NCBI RefSeq assembly: GCF_013391415.1
Contig: NZ_JACAXB010000017.1
Span: 62,001-126,000, forward strand
DNA length: 64,000 nucleotides
DNA from: Aquitalea sp. LB_tupeE
GTDB taxonomy: Bacteria > Pseudomonadota > Gammaproteobacteria > Burkholderiales > Chromobacteriaceae
Reading direction: 5' to 3'
Part shown: positions 43,386-52,840 of the stretch, piece after piece
Layout of the letters: each line of letters begins with the position of its first letter
Numbering within the stretch: position 1 is the first letter of the stretch
The notes under the pieces: model-generated
The model's input: the letters and a program-made list of their open reading frames with translations, nothing else
Database searches by the model: none
What the model was told of the DNA's origin: nothing
Position numbers and translations under genes: made by a program

Positions 43386-45014
43386 ATGGATCTGGCAAGC
43401 AATACGGCGCATGGCATGGTATCGGCACACAAGCCGCAAGGGCTGGCGCGCTGGCTGTTTGCCACCAATCACAAGGACATCGGTTCCATGTATTTGTGGT
43501 TTGCCTTCTGCATGTTTCTGGTGGGCGGTGTGCTGGCGCTGTGCATCCGTGCCGAGCTGTTCAGCCCCGGCCTGCAATTCTTCCAGCCGGAGCTGTTCAA
43601 CCAGCTGACTACCCTACACGGGCTGATCATGGTGTTTGGTGCCATCATGCCGGCCTTCACCGGCCTGGCCAACTGGATGCTGCCCTTGATGATAGGCGCA
43701 CCGGACATGGCCTTTGCCCGCATGAACAACTGGAGCTTCTGGCTGCTGCCACCTGCCATGACCCTGCTGCTGCTGTCCTTCATCGTGCCCGGCGGTGCGG
43801 CGGCAGCCGGCTGGACGCTCTATGCGCCGCTGTCGGTACAGCTGGGCATGGGCATGGATCTCACCATTTTTGCCATTCACATTCTGGGCATCAGTTCCAT
43901 CATGGGTGCCATCAACATCGTGGTCACCATCATCAATCTGCGTGCGCCGGGCATGCGCATGATGAACATGCCGATGTTTGCCTGGGCCAGCCTGATTACC
44001 GCCTATCTCATCATTGCGGTGATGCCGGTGCTGGCCGGTGCTGTCACCATGGTGCTGGCGGATCGTCACTTCGGTAGCCACTTCTTCAATGCCGCCGGTG
44101 GTGGCGACCCCGTCCTGTACCAGCATGTATTCTGGTTTTTCGGTCACCCGGAGGTGTACATCATGGCCTTGCCGGCCTTTGGCATTGTCAGCCAGGTGAT
44201 TCCCACCTTCGCCCGCAAGCCCTTGTTCGGCTACAGCTCCATGGTGTACGCCACCAGCTCCATCGGTGTGCTGTCCTTCATGGTGTGGGCGCACCACATG
44301 TTTGTCACCGGCATGCCCGCTACGGCGCAGCTGTTCTTCATGTACGCCACCATGCTGATTGCCGTGCCCACCGGGGTGAAGGTGTTCAACTGGATTGCCA
44401 CCATGTGGCAAGGCAGCATGAGTTTTGAAACGCCAATGCTGTTTGCCATCGGCTTCATTCTGCTGTTCACCATCGGCGGCCTGTCCGGCGTCACGCTGAG
44501 TGTGGCGGCGGTGGATGTCCAGCTGCATGGCAGCTATTACGTGGTGGCGCATTTTCACTATGTGCTGGTGGCCGGTGCCTTGTTCAGCCTGTTTTCCGCC
44601 GTGTATTACTGGTTTCCCAAGATGACCGGGCGCATGTATGTGGAAAGGCTGGGCCAGCTGCATTTCTGGTGGTCCTTGTTGTGGTTCAATGTCACCTTCT
44701 TTCCCATGCACTTTCTCGGTCTGGCCGGCATGCCGCGCCGCATCCCGGATTACGCGCTGCAATTTACCGACTTCAACCGCATTGCCAGTATTGGTGCCTT
44801 CATGTTTGGCCTGGGCCAGCTGATTTTCCTGGTGAACATCCTGTACTCGCTGCGCCATGGCAAAACCGCGCCGCAGCAGCCATGGGAAGGGGCCAACACC
44901 CTGGAGTGGCAAATACCCACGCCCGCGCCTTACCACAGCTTCAACCCGCCGCCGCAGCTGGAAACGGCTGAAAACGGCGTGGTGCTGAGCATGCGGGATA
45001 GCGGACAAGCTTAG
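43386..45014 (+). CDS. coxA: Cytochrome c oxidase subunit I
   Basis: Subunit I carries heme a and the heme a3-CuB centre where oxygen is reduced and protons pumped. The 542-residue protein has twelve membrane helices with HGLIMVFGAIMPAFTG (heme a ligand), FWFFGHPEVYIMALPAFG (CuB histidine and the cross-linked tyrosine), WAHHMFVTGM (CuB histidines) and HGSYYVVAHFHYVLVAGALF (heme ligands). It starts nine bases after coxB with GGAGG upstream. Confidence 0.98.
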   Translation: MDLASNTAHGMVSAHKPQGLARWLFATNHKDIGSMYLWFAFCMFLVGGVLALCIRAELFSPGLQFFQPELFNQLTTLHGLIMVFGAIMPAFTGLANWMLPLMIGAPDMAFARMNNWSFWLLPPAMTLLLLSFIVPGGAAAAGWTLYAPLSVQLGMGMDLTIFAIHILGISSIMGAINIVVTIINLRAPGMRMMNMPMFAWASLITAYLIIAVMPVLAGAVTMVLADRHFGSHFFNAAGGGDPVLYQHVFWFFGHPEVYIMALPAFGIVSQVIPTFARKPLFGYSSMVYATSSIGVLSFMVWAHHMFVTGMPATAQLFFMYATMLIAVPTGVKVFNWIATMWQGSMSFETPMLFAIGFILLFTIGGLSGVTLSVAAVDVQLHGSYYVVAHFHYVLVAGALFSLFSAVYYWFPKMTGRMYVERLGQLHFWWSLLWFNVTFFPMHFLGLAGMPRRIPDYALQFTDFNRIASIGAFMFGLGQLIFLVNILYSLRHGKTAPQQPWEGANTLEWQIPTPAPYHSFNPPPQLETAENGVVLSMRDSGQA

Positions 45015-45026
45015 CCGGAACCTGAT

Positions 45027-45569
45027 ATGGACAGTCGGCGGGTGGCCAATACGGTATTGCTACGCAAGCTGTTGCTGGCGGTATTGCTGATGTTTGGCTT
45101 TGCCTGGCTGCTGGTGCCGCTATACCGGGTGCTGTGCGAGGTGAGCGGCCTGAACCGCGTGGTGGCCGCCGATGCCTTGCCGGAGGCCACTGCCAGTCAG
45201 CCGCCAGTCCGCCCGGTAACCCTGCAGCTGGACGCCATGGTGCAGCCCGGCCTGCCCTGGCAGGTGCGGCCGGTGCAATCCCGGCTGCAAGTGAAGACCG
45301 GCCAGCTCATCCAGTTGGAGTACGAAATGCGCAACAACAGTGAACGGCAGGTGGTGGGACAGGCCATTCCGCGTTATCTGCCGGCCGAAGCGGCGGCCTA
45401 TGTGAAGAAGCTGGAGTGTTTCTGTTTTCGCCAGCAAGCCTTCAGGCCGGGCGAGGTGCGGCGTTTTCCGGTGGTGTTGCTGATCGACCGGCAGCTGCCC
45501 GCCGCTATCGACAGCATCACGCTGGCCTACAGCGTGTTTGACGTACCGGGGCAGGGGCGTGCGCCATGA
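45027..45569 (+). CDS. ctaG: Cytochrome c oxidase assembly protein CtaG/Cox11
   Basis: Cox11-type CtaG delivers copper to the CuB site of subunit I. The 180-residue protein has one N-terminal membrane anchor (LLRKLLLAVLLMFGFAWLLVPLYRVLCEVSG) and an Ig-like periplasmic domain with the copper motif KKLECFCFRQQAFRPGE. It lies directly after coxA and overlaps the DUF2970 gene by four bases. Confidence 0.95.
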   Translation: MDSRRVANTVLLRKLLLAVLLMFGFAWLLVPLYRVLCEVSGLNRVVAADALPEATASQPPVRPVTLQLDAMVQPGLPWQVRPVQSRLQVKTGQLIQLEYEMRNNSERQVVGQAIPRYLPAEAAAYVKKLECFCFRQQAFRPGEVRRFPVVLLIDRQLPAAIDSITLAYSVFDVPGQGRAP

Positions 45570-45742
45570 GCGGCTGGCGCGGCGTGCTGGCCGTGTTGTC
45601 GGCTTTTTGCGGTATCCGCCAGCGCAAGGCGGTACAGCAGGACAGCCAGTTGCGACCATGGCAACTGGTCATCACCGCACTGGTGCTGGTGCTGATGCTG
45701 ATTGGCTTGCTGCTGGCGCTGGCGCGCTGGATAGGTGCTTGA
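45566..45742 (+). CDS. DUF2970 small membrane protein
   Basis: A 58-residue protein between ctaG and coxC. It reads MSGWRGVLAVLSAFCGIRQR, then a charged stretch and one hydrophobic helix (LVITALVLVLMLIGLLLALARWI). This fits DUF2970, a family regularly found at this position in betaproteobacterial cox clusters. Its start overlaps the ctaG stop (ATGA) and coxC begins 11 nt after its stop, so it is embedded in the operon. Function is unknown; oxidase assembly is likely from position. Confidence 0.82.
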   Translation: MSGWRGVLAVLSAFCGIRQRKAVQQDSQLRPWQLVITALVLVLMLIGLLLALARWIGA

Positions 45743-45752
45743 GGAGAGTGCA

Positions 45753-46616
45753 ATGGAGCATCCGGAACAACCGCTGGCCGGCGCGTATTTCGTTCCAGCC
45801 CCGTCCTGCTGGCCGGCGCTGGGCGCGCTGGCATTGTTTTGTCTCGGGCTGGGTGCGGCGCTGGCCGTCAATGCCATGGCGTGGGGTGGCGGGCTGTTGC
45901 TGCTCGGCGCGCTATGCCTGTTGCGGATGCTGGTCGGCTGGTTTGGCGATGTGATTGGCGAAAACCAGCAAGGCTGTTACCGGCAGCAGGAGGACCTGTC
46001 GTTTCGCTGGGGCATGGGCTGGTTCATTTTTTCTGAAGTCATGCTGTTTGCCGCGTGCTTTGGCGTGCTGTTCTGGCTACGGCTGGTGGCCCTGCCCACG
46101 TTGGGCAGCCTGGATTACAAATGGCTGTACCCGGATTTTTCCCCCAGCTGGCCATTGCAGACCGCACCACAGCCCACGCAAAGCTACCGGGCGATGGAGG
46201 CCTGGGGCCTGCCCGCATTCAATACCCTGATTCTGCTGACATCGGGTGCCACGCTGACCTGGGCGCACTGGGGCCTGTTGCAAGGGCGGCGACGGCAGTT
46301 ACAAGCCGGTTTACTTTGTACCTTCAGCCTGGGGGGCTTGTTCCTGTTGTTGCAGGCCTTCGAATACCACCACGCCTGGACGGCTTGGCGGCTCACTTTG
46401 TCGGCCGGGGCTTACGGCATGACTTTCTATCTGCTGACCGGCTTGCATGGCCTGCACGTGCTGCTGGGGAGCCTGATCTTGCTGGTGGTATGGCGGCGGG
46501 TACGGCGAGGGCATTTTGACCGCCAGCACCATTTCGCCTTCGAAGCGGCAGCCTGGTACTGGCATTTTGTCGATGTGGTGTGGCTGTTGCTGTTTGTGCT
46601 GGTGTATTGCTTATGA
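45753..46616 (+). CDS. coxC: Cytochrome c oxidase subunit III
   Basis: Subunit III stabilises the oxidase core. The 287-residue protein has seven membrane helices with the family segments RWGMGWFIFSEVMLFAACFGVLFW, WGLPAFNTLILLTSGATLTWAHW, FEYHHAWTAWRLTLSAGAYGMTFYLLTGLHGLHVLLG and AAWYWHFVDVVWLLLFVLVY. The start ATG 45753 follows GAGGAGAG. It is the last structural subunit of the cluster. Confidence 0.96.
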   Translation: MEHPEQPLAGAYFVPAPSCWPALGALALFCLGLGAALAVNAMAWGGGLLLLGALCLLRMLVGWFGDVIGENQQGCYRQQEDLSFRWGMGWFIFSEVMLFAACFGVLFWLRLVALPTLGSLDYKWLYPDFSPSWPLQTAPQPTQSYRAMEAWGLPAFNTLILLTSGATLTWAHWGLLQGRRRQLQAGLLCTFSLGGLFLLLQAFEYHHAWTAWRLTLSAGAYGMTFYLLTGLHGLHVLLGSLILLVVWRRVRRGHFDRQHHFAFEAAAWYWHFVDVVWLLLFVLVYCL

Positions 46617-46623
46617 GCCGGAC

Positions 46624-46824
46624 TCAGCCCGCCTGCTGCGGCCGCCACCAGCCAAACAGCGCGCCCAGCAGCAACAGCATGAACAAGCCGATGGACAGGC
46701 CGACCCGCAAGGTCAACGAACGGATCAGCCGTTGCGAGCCCGATTCCGCCTTCAGCAGGCCGGACAACCCCCAGAACAGCGCCAGCACGATACAAGCCAG
46801 CAAGAACACGATGATGATTTTCAT
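46624..46824 (-). CDS. DUF2909 twin-transmembrane protein
   Basis: A 66-residue protein with two hydrophobic helices (IIIVFLLACIVLALFWGLSGLL and VGLSIGLFMLLLLGALFGWW) and the LTLRVGLSIGLF segment typical of DUF2909. It lies on the opposite strand between coxC and the SURF1 gene, the same inverted position it has in other cox clusters. Its start codon overlaps the SURF1 start in the shared CATG. Function is unknown. Confidence 0.82.
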   Translation of the reverse strand: MKIIIVFLLACIVLALFWGLSGLLKAESGSQRLIRSLTLRVGLSIGLFMLLLLGALFGWWRPQQAG

Positions 46825-47515
46825 GGCGGAATCCCCCGGTGCGGCCAGGACAGCGAATACATGTACTCAGTCTAGTGGCAAAAAACGCGGTCGTGGGTTT
46901 CTGTTGTTATGCGTGTTGTTACCTTTTGTACTGGCGCTGTGGCAATGGCAGCGCGGCATGGACAAATTGCCGTTGGAGCAGGCACTGGCCATGCGGCAGC
47001 CGCAGCCGCCGGCCAGTACCCTGCCGGTGCAAGGTGCGGTAGATCTGGCGCGTTACCGGCTGCAGGGCGTCCGTGCTGCCGGGCTGCCCATCCTGCTGGC
47101 CAACAGTCTGCTGGACGGCATGCCGGGCCAGCGCGTATTGCAACCCATACGCTTGGGCGATGGCCGCCTGATTCTGGCCGACCTTGGCTGGCGTGCGCTC
47201 AAGCAGCCCTTGCCGGATCTGGCTTTGCCCGCGCAATTATCCGGCCAGTGGTGGCCCTGGCATGGACGCTGGACCTTGCCTGGCGCGCGGCTGGGCACGG
47301 CAGGCGAAGTCGATGCGGTGGACATGGCGGCCCTGGCGCGCCGCTATCCGGGCCGCTGGCACGCCGGTGTTTTCATTGTCCAGCCGCCCTTGTCCGGTTT
47401 GCAGCCATGGCCGCTGTCACCACCCTTGTCCGCCCAGCGCCATTTCGCCTATGCCGTGCAGTGGCTGTTGCTGGGGCTTTGCCTGTTGTGGCGCTGGCGG
47501 CGGAGTGGGGCATGA
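46823..47515 (+). CDS. SURF1-family cytochrome oxidase assembly protein
   Basis: SURF1 assists insertion of heme a into subunit I. The 230-residue protein has an N-terminal membrane helix (GFLLLCVLLPFVLALWQWQRG), a soluble domain with VQGAVDLARYRLQGVRA and LADLGWRALKQPL, and a C-terminal helix preceded by the conserved RHFAYAVQWLLLGLCLL. I take ATG 46823 as the start; it gives a standard length, although upstream frame remains open back through the antisense of DUF2909. The next gene overlaps its stop. Confidence 0.88.
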   Translation: MAESPGAARTANTCTQSSGKKRGRGFLLLCVLLPFVLALWQWQRGMDKLPLEQALAMRQPQPPASTLPVQGAVDLARYRLQGVRAAGLPILLANSLLDGMPGQRVLQPIRLGDGRLILADLGWRALKQPLPDLALPAQLSGQWWPWHGRWTLPGARLGTAGEVDAVDMAALARRYPGRWHAGVFIVQPPLSGLQPWPLSPPLSAQRHFAYAVQWLLLGLCLLWRWRRSGA

Positions 47516-48006
47516 ACGCGCGCCGCATTCTGCTCTTCATGTTGCTGCTATGCCTGCTGCCACCATTGGCAGCCTGGTTCAGCTATCACTACTGGCAGCC
47601 TGAGGCCGGCAAAAGCTATGGCCGCATGCTGCCCTTGCAAGCCTTGGCAATTGCCGGTCATGCCGCCTGGCCGCAAGGAAGGTGGGTACTGGTGACGCAG
47701 CAGGGGGGTGGGGCTTGTGAACAGGCTTGTCGGCAACGTTTGCATGCCATGCGGCAGATTCATCTGGCGCTGGGCGAAGCGGCACCACGCCTGCGCCGGG
47801 TCGTGCTTTATCAGCCGCCGGCCAGTCCGGTACAGGGCGATGGCGTGCTGGCGTTGCCCGGCGACATAGCCGGCGCACTGGGGCCCGGCTTTTACCTGAT
47901 CGACCCGCAAGGACGGCAACTGCTGTTTTATGCCGATACGCTCAGCCCGCCCGCCATCATTCGCGAGTTGACCATGCTGTTGCGGGTGAACAACGGGCTG
48001 GGCTGA
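47512..48006 (+). CDS. Small membrane-anchored protein of the cox cluster
   Basis: A 164-residue protein with one N-terminal membrane helix (ILLFMLLLCLLPPLAAWFSYHYWQP) and a periplasmic part containing GRWVLVTQQGGGACEQACRQRLHAMRQIHLALG, where the CxxxC pair sits in a thioredoxin-like context, and a C-terminal LIDPQGRQLLFYADTLSPPAIIREL. It resembles the unnamed protein between SURF1 and CtaA in many proteobacterial cox clusters and may be a Sco-like copper or redox factor. It overlaps SURF1 by four bases. Confidence 0.82.
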   Translation: MNARRILLFMLLLCLLPPLAAWFSYHYWQPEAGKSYGRMLPLQALAIAGHAAWPQGRWVLVTQQGGGACEQACRQRLHAMRQIHLALGEAAPRLRRVVLYQPPASPVQGDGVLALPGDIAGALGPGFYLIDPQGRQLLFYADTLSPPAIIRELTMLLRVNNGLG

Positions 48007-48055
48007 GTCTGACCCGGCAGCATCTTGCCGACGGCAGGACAATAAGGAGACTGCA

Positions 48056-49036
48056 ATGCGAAAGCTGCTCTGGCTGGCGGTCTTGCTGGCCTTCATCCTG
48101 TTGCCGCTGGGTGCTTATGTCCGCTTGTCACAAGCGGGGTTGGGCTGCCCGGATTGGCCAGGCTGCTTTGGCCAACCATCCCCGGCGCAGGCGGCGCAGG
48201 ACATTGCCCACGCCATGCAGTTGCATCTTGATGGGCCGGTCAGCACGGACAAGGCGTGGAAGGAAATGACACATCGTTATCTGGCTGCAGGGCTGGGCCT
48301 GTTGCTGCTGGCTTATTGCGGGCAGGCCTGGCGCACCCGTCAGCAACGGCTGGCAGCCAGCGGACTGTTGGTCTTGCTGTTGTTGCAGGCCATGTTGGGG
48401 ATGTTGACCGTGACCCTGCAATTGCGCCCGTTGATTGTCGCCAGCCATCTGTTGCTGGGCATGTGCCTGTTTGCCTTGCTGTGCAGCACGGCCTGCGCAC
48501 GCTACTGGCCGTCACAGGCGGTGGCACCGTCTCACTGGCGGCTGGCGGCCTTGCTGCTACTGGTACTGGCAGGTCAAATTGGCCTGGGTGGTTGGATGGC
48601 GGCCAATCAGGCCGCGCTGGCCTGCCAGGGGTTTCCGCGCTGCAACGGTGACTGGTGGCCCACCATGCAGCTGTCGGCCGCCCTGCCGGTCTGGCCTGGC
48701 GCAAGTCCGCTGTCCTTGGCCGCCCTGGTAGCGCTGCACTGGGTGCATCGCGTGGGGGCGGCGCTGTTGTCCGGCCTGCTGTTGCTGACGCTATGGCGCT
48801 TGTGGTTCTACCCGTCCTTGCGTCGCCAGTTGTGCCTGTTAGGCCTGCTGGCCGGGCTGCAACTATTGCTGGGCATGGCCAATGTCCTGCTGCAACGCCC
48901 TTTGCCCATTGCACTGGCCCATCATGTGCTGGCCATGCTGTTGCTGGCTACCGCATGTGGGTTGCTGTGCCGCTTGCACGCCCGTACTGCGCGATACGTG
49001 GCCTCCATGGTGCAGCACGCAGATCGTCCGCCATAG
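48056..49036 (+). CDS. ctaA: Heme A synthase CtaA/COX15
   Basis: CtaA oxidises the C8 methyl group of heme O to make heme A. The 326-residue protein has eight membrane helices; conserved parts are GAYVRLSQAGLGCPDWPGCFGQ, EMTHRYLAAGLGLLL, QIGLGGWMAANQAALACQGFPRCNG, LHWVHRVGAALLSGLLL and LAHHVLAMLLLA, which carry the heme-ligand histidines. AAGGAG precedes ATG 48056. The heme O synthase gene ctaB that normally follows is absent here. Confidence 0.95.
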   Translation: MRKLLWLAVLLAFILLPLGAYVRLSQAGLGCPDWPGCFGQPSPAQAAQDIAHAMQLHLDGPVSTDKAWKEMTHRYLAAGLGLLLLAYCGQAWRTRQQRLAASGLLVLLLLQAMLGMLTVTLQLRPLIVASHLLLGMCLFALLCSTACARYWPSQAVAPSHWRLAALLLLVLAGQIGLGGWMAANQAALACQGFPRCNGDWWPTMQLSAALPVWPGASPLSLAALVALHWVHRVGAALLSGLLLLTLWRLWFYPSLRRQLCLLGLLAGLQLLLGMANVLLQRPLPIALAHHVLAMLLLATACGLLCRLHARTARYVASMVQHADRPP

Positions 49037-49202
49037 GCCAGGACCGGGAAGTGCATCGGCCCGCACCCGCATCGAATGGCGCTGGCATGATGCCGTGAGT
49101 TTCTTGCTGTACCGGTACTTCGCCAGTATCCTGACAGGTTGTTACATGGCCGGGCCTGCCGCCCTGCCGGCTCAATTCCATCTGTCTGCTAGTGGTTACC
49201 TG

Positions 49203-49793
49203 ATGCGTTTTCTGTTGCGATTTTTCATGCTTGCCAGCCTGTTGCTGGCCATGGCTGCCTGTGCCCCCAAGGGGGAAGTGAAGCTGGACCTCAAGGGTAC
49301 TGACATGAGTGGCACCCAGTTGGGTGGCGATTTCAGTCTGACCGACCATCAAGGCAGGCCGCGCAAGCTGTCGGATTATGCCGGCAAGGTGGTTGCCTTG
49401 TTCTTTGGCTATACCCATTGCCCTGATGTCTGCCCCACCACCATGCTGGAATACGCAACAGTGATGAAAAAGCTGGGCGCAGATGCTGACAAGGTACAAG
49501 TGCTGTTTGTCACGGTAGACCCGGAGCGCGATACCAGCGCGGTACTAGCGGCCTATGTGCCGCACTTTGATGCGCGCTTTATCGGCCTGAGTGGTACGCC
49601 CGCGCAGATCGACAGCGTCAAGTCAGCTTACAAGGTAGTGGCTCAAAAGGTGGTCGGGGCAGGGGGCGCTTATACCGTGGATCACAGCGCCGGCTCCTAT
49701 CTGTTCGACAAGAGCGGCAAATTACGCGTTTATGAAGCCTACGGCACACCTGCAGACAGCCTGACCCATGATATTCGTCAGCTGTTACGCTAG
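49203..49793 (+). CDS. SCO1/SenC-family copper chaperone lipoprotein
   Basis: Sco proteins load copper into CuA of subunit II. The 196-residue protein has a lipoprotein signal (LLLAMAAC) and a thioredoxin fold with FGYTHCPDVCPTTMLEY (the copper CxxxC), VTVDPERDTSAVLAAYVPHF and the conserved histidine in YTVDHSAGSYLFD. I chose ATG 49203, which places the lipobox correctly. A promoter TTGCTG-17-TATCCT (49104-49132) in the 166-nt gap after ctaA may serve it. Confidence 0.93.
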   Translation: MRFLLRFFMLASLLLAMAACAPKGEVKLDLKGTDMSGTQLGGDFSLTDHQGRPRKLSDYAGKVVALFFGYTHCPDVCPTTMLEYATVMKKLGADADKVQVLFVTVDPERDTSAVLAAYVPHFDARFIGLSGTPAQIDSVKSAYKVVAQKVVGAGGAYTVDHSAGSYLFDKSGKLRVYEAYGTPADSLTHDIRQLLR

Positions 49794-49840
49794 AATTCAG
49801 CCATTGATTCAACTTTAAATCGCGGAAAGAAGCATTCATC

Positions 49841-50605
49841 TTGAGCCAAGACAATACCGCCGGCATGCCGCATGGCGACCACGCCCAACCCGATCTGTCC
49901 AGGTACACACTGGCCACGCCGGTTGAGGTGGTGCACCATCTGGCCTCCATTGCCAAGTCGGGTCATATGGTCACGGTGTTTTCCAACAAGGGCAAAACCT
50001 TCATCCTCACCCGCTTTCTGGAGGTGGACGCCAAGCGCGGCGTGCTGCTGCTGGACTGGGGCGCGGACCCGGTCACCAACGATCAGCTGCTGGCCAGCGA
50101 GCGCAATGTGTTTGTCTGCTCGCCCGAGGGGGTGAAAACCCAGTTTGTCACCACGGCGGCCCGCAAGGTGATGCTTGATAGCGGCCCGGCCTTCGAGGTG
50201 GACCTGCCCGAGCAGGTTATCAAATTGCAGCGGCGCGAATTTTTCCGCATCCAGACGCCGGTGAGCAATCCGGTCAGCTGCCATATTGCCGATTACCCCA
50301 ACCGCCCGCTGGACCTGGTGCTGTTCGATATCAGCCTGGGTGGCTGCAGCCTGTGGTTGCCCGCGGCGCAAACGCCGGGTTTCGAGCTGGGACAGCAATA
50401 TCTGGATTGCAGTTTTGAACTTAGGCCGATTGGCAGCCTGCGGGCTGGCATCGAAGTGCGACACCACCTGACCACCCGTTTGCGTAATGGCAACGACGCA
50501 GTGCGTGTCGGCTGTGCTTTCCTGAAAATGACCCCGTCGTCGGAAACGCTGGTGCAGCGCTATGTCGGCCATCTGGAACGCGAACGCCGCGCGCTGGTTG
50601 GCTGA
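49841..50605 (+). CDS. YcgR-like flagellar brake protein with PilZ domain
   Basis: The 254-residue cytoplasmic protein has an N-terminal YcgR domain (about 20-125) and a C-terminal PilZ domain (about 130-245) with the c-di-GMP binding motif [11 protein letters not shown] followed by DISLGGCSL. In enterobacteria the complex with c-di-GMP slows flagellar rotation. No flagellar gene is nearby; the HD-GYP gene 8 kb away may affect the same messenger. TTG 49841 has GGAAAGAAG upstream. Confidence 0.88.
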   Translation: MSQDNTAGMPHGDHAQPDLSRYTLATPVEVVHHLASIAKSGHMVTVFSNKGKTFILTRFLEVDAKRGVLLLDWGADPVTNDQLLASERNVFVCSPEGVKTQFVTTAARKVMLDSGPAFEVDLPEQVIKLQRREFFRIQTPVSNPVSCHIADYPNRPLDLVLFDISLGGCSLWLPAAQTPGFELGQQYLDCSFELRPIGSLRAGIEVRHHLTTRLRNGNDAVRVGCAFLKMTPSSETLVQRYVGHLERERRALVG

Positions 50606-50645
50606 TGGTCATCCCATTTTTCATTTCCATTGTCTGTTTATCATC

Positions 50646-51287
50646 ATGACCCTGACCATTGCCCTGTCCAAGGGGCGCATCTTTGAAGAAACCCTGCCCC
50701 TGCTGGCCGCTGCCGGTATTGTTCCGGCGGAAGATCCGGAATCCTCGCGCAAGCTCATCATCGGCACCAATCACGCCGATGTGCGGCTGGTGATTGTAAG
50801 AGCGTCGGACGTCCCCACTTATGTTCAGTACGGTGCTGCCGACCTGGGCATTGCCGGGCGCGATGTGCTGATCGAACACGGTGGCGATGGCCTGTATCAG
50901 CCGCTGGACCTGAACATTGCCAAGTGCAAGATGATGGTGGCGGTGGAAAACGGTTTTGATTACCAGAATGCCGTGCGCCAGGGGGCCCGCCTGAAAGTGG
51001 CTACCAAGTACCCGAAAATCGCCCGTGAACACTTTGCTGCCAAGGGTGTGCACGTGGACATCATCAAGCTGTACGGCTCGATGGAACTGGCTCCGCTGGT
51101 GGGGCTGGCCGATGCCATCGTCGACCTGGTGTCCACCGGCGGTACGCTGCGTGCCAACAATCTGGTGGCCGTGGAACACATCATCGACATCAGCTCGCGC
51201 CTGGTGGTGAACCAGGCCGCGCTCAAGCTCAAATACGACCGCATCCAGCCGGTGCTGGATGCCTTTGCCTCGGCCGTGCCGGCATAA
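50646..51287 (+). CDS. hisG: ATP phosphoribosyltransferase, short form
   Basis: HisG joins ATP and PRPP, the first and feedback-inhibited step of histidine synthesis. The 213-residue protein begins [18 protein letters not shown] and has the PRPP-site [14 protein letters not shown], but lacks the roughly 80-residue C-terminal regulatory domain. Such short forms need the HisRS-like subunit HisZ, which is not in this window. ATG 50646 is chosen by homology. It heads the his operon, with hisD following after 17 bases. Confidence 0.96.
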   Translation: MTLTIALSKGRIFEETLPLLAAAGIVPAEDPESSRKLIIGTNHADVRLVIVRASDVPTYVQYGAADLGIAGRDVLIEHGGDGLYQPLDLNIAKCKMMVAVENGFDYQNAVRQGARLKVATKYPKIAREHFAAKGVHVDIIKLYGSMELAPLVGLADAIVDLVSTGGTLRANNLVAVEHIIDISSRLVVNQAALKLKYDRIQPVLDAFASAVPA

Positions 51288-51304
51288 GGCAGAAACGGAA
51301 TCCC

Positions 51305-52597
51305 ATGCTGAAACTGTCTTCGACCCAAGCTGATTTCCAGCAGCAACTGCAAGCACTGCTGGCCTTTGAAACCGCGCAGGATCCGGCGGTAGACAGCGCC
51401 GTGGCCGCCATTTGTGATGACGTCAAGGCGCGTGGTGATGCTGCGGTACTGGAATACACCAATCGCTTCGACCGCATGCAGGCTGCCTCCATGGCCGAGC
51501 TCACCCTGTCGCGTGAGCAGCTGGAAGCCGCCTGGTTGCGTCTGCCTGCCGAAGTGCAACAGGCGCTGAGCGCTGCTGCCGAGCGGGTACGCCGCTACCA
51601 CGAAAAACAGCTGGCCCATTCCTGGAGCTACGAAGACGAAGACGGCACCCTGCTGGGCCAGCAAGTCACCGCGCTGGACCGCGTGGGTATCTACGTGCCC
51701 GGTGGCAAGGCGGCGTATCCCAGCTCGGTGCTGATGAACGCCATGCCGGCCAAGGTGGCCGGTGTGGGCGAAATCATCATGGTGGTGCCCACCCCGCAAG
51801 GCGAGCGCAACGATCTGGTGCTGGCTGCCGCTTTCATTGCCGGTGTGGACAAGGTATTCACCTGTGGTGGTGCCCAGGCCGTGGCTGCGCTGGCTTATGG
51901 AACGGAAACCATCCCGCAAGTGGACAAGATTACCGGGCCGGGCAATGCCTATGTGGCGGCAGCCAAGCGCCGCGTGTTCGGCGTGGTGGGCATCGACATG
52001 GTGGCCGGTCCGTCCGAGATTCTGGTGATTTGCGATGGCAACACCCCGGCCGACTGGATTGCCATGGACCTGTTCAGCCAGGCCGAGCACGACGAAATCG
52101 CCCAGGCCATCCTGCTGTGCCCGTCAGCGGAATACATTGCCCAGGTGGAAGCCAGCATTGAAAAACTGCTGCCGACCATGCCGCGCCGCGCCATCATCGA
52201 AGCCAGCCTGGGCAACCGTGGTGCGCTGATCCAGGTGCGCGACCTGGCCGAAGCCTGCGAGATTGCCAACTACATCGCCCCGGAACATCTGGAACTGTCG
52301 GTGGCCGATCCGGACGCCAGCCTGCCGCTGCTGCGTCATGCCGGTGCCATCTTCATGGGCCGTTTCACCTCTGAAAGCCTGGGCGACTACTGTGCCGGCC
52401 CCAACCACGTGCTGCCCACCAGCCGCACCGCACGTTTCGCCAGCCCACTGGGCGTGTACGACTTCCAGAAACGCTCCAGCCTGATTCGCGTGTCTGCCGC
52501 CGGCGCGCAGAAGCTGGGCAAGATCGCCAGCGTGCTGGCGCACGGCGAAGGCCTGACCGCCCACGCGCGTGCGGCCGAGCTGCGTCTGGAATCCTGA
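51305..52597 (+). CDS. hisD: Histidinol dehydrogenase
   Basis: HisD oxidises histidinol to histidine in two NAD-dependent steps. The 430-residue protein shows [69 protein letters not shown] and the Zn-site region [14 protein letters not shown] with the catalytic APEHLEL later. Length and motifs are standard. Confidence 0.98.
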   Translation: MLKLSSTQADFQQQLQALLAFETAQDPAVDSAVAAICDDVKARGDAAVLEYTNRFDRMQAASMAELTLSREQLEAAWLRLPAEVQQALSAAAERVRRYHEKQLAHSWSYEDEDGTLLGQQVTALDRVGIYVPGGKAAYPSSVLMNAMPAKVAGVGEIIMVVPTPQGERNDLVLAAAFIAGVDKVFTCGGAQAVAALAYGTETIPQVDKITGPGNAYVAAAKRRVFGVVGIDMVAGPSEILVICDGNTPADWIAMDLFSQAEHDEIAQAILLCPSAEYIAQVEASIEKLLPTMPRRAIIEASLGNRGALIQVRDLAEACEIANYIAPEHLELSVADPDASLPLLRHAGAIFMGRFTSESLGDYCAGPNHVLPTSRTARFASPLGVYDFQKRSSLIRVSAAGAQKLGKIASVLAHGEGLTAHARAAELRLES

Positions 52598-52840
52598 GCA
52601 GTATTGCCGCGCGTGAAGACATGGCCGGGCATTGACCGGCCATGCTTTTGTCTGGTAGTGCCGCTGTCGTTTTCGCGCCCGGTACGGCTGCTGGCGTACT
52701 GGTCCGGCTAGCCCAAAACGGCCGAACACGGTAGGATAGCCAGCCTGTGCGTTGTTCAGACAGCGCCCCTTGTATACCTGAAACAGCTACACCAGAAACA
52801 GCCGGTCGGTTGTGATGACAACCGACTCAGCTCCATCATC

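Noticed and set aside
50606-50645. Histidine leader-peptide attenuator before hisG
   Set aside because: The gap is only 40 nt and contains no run of His codons.
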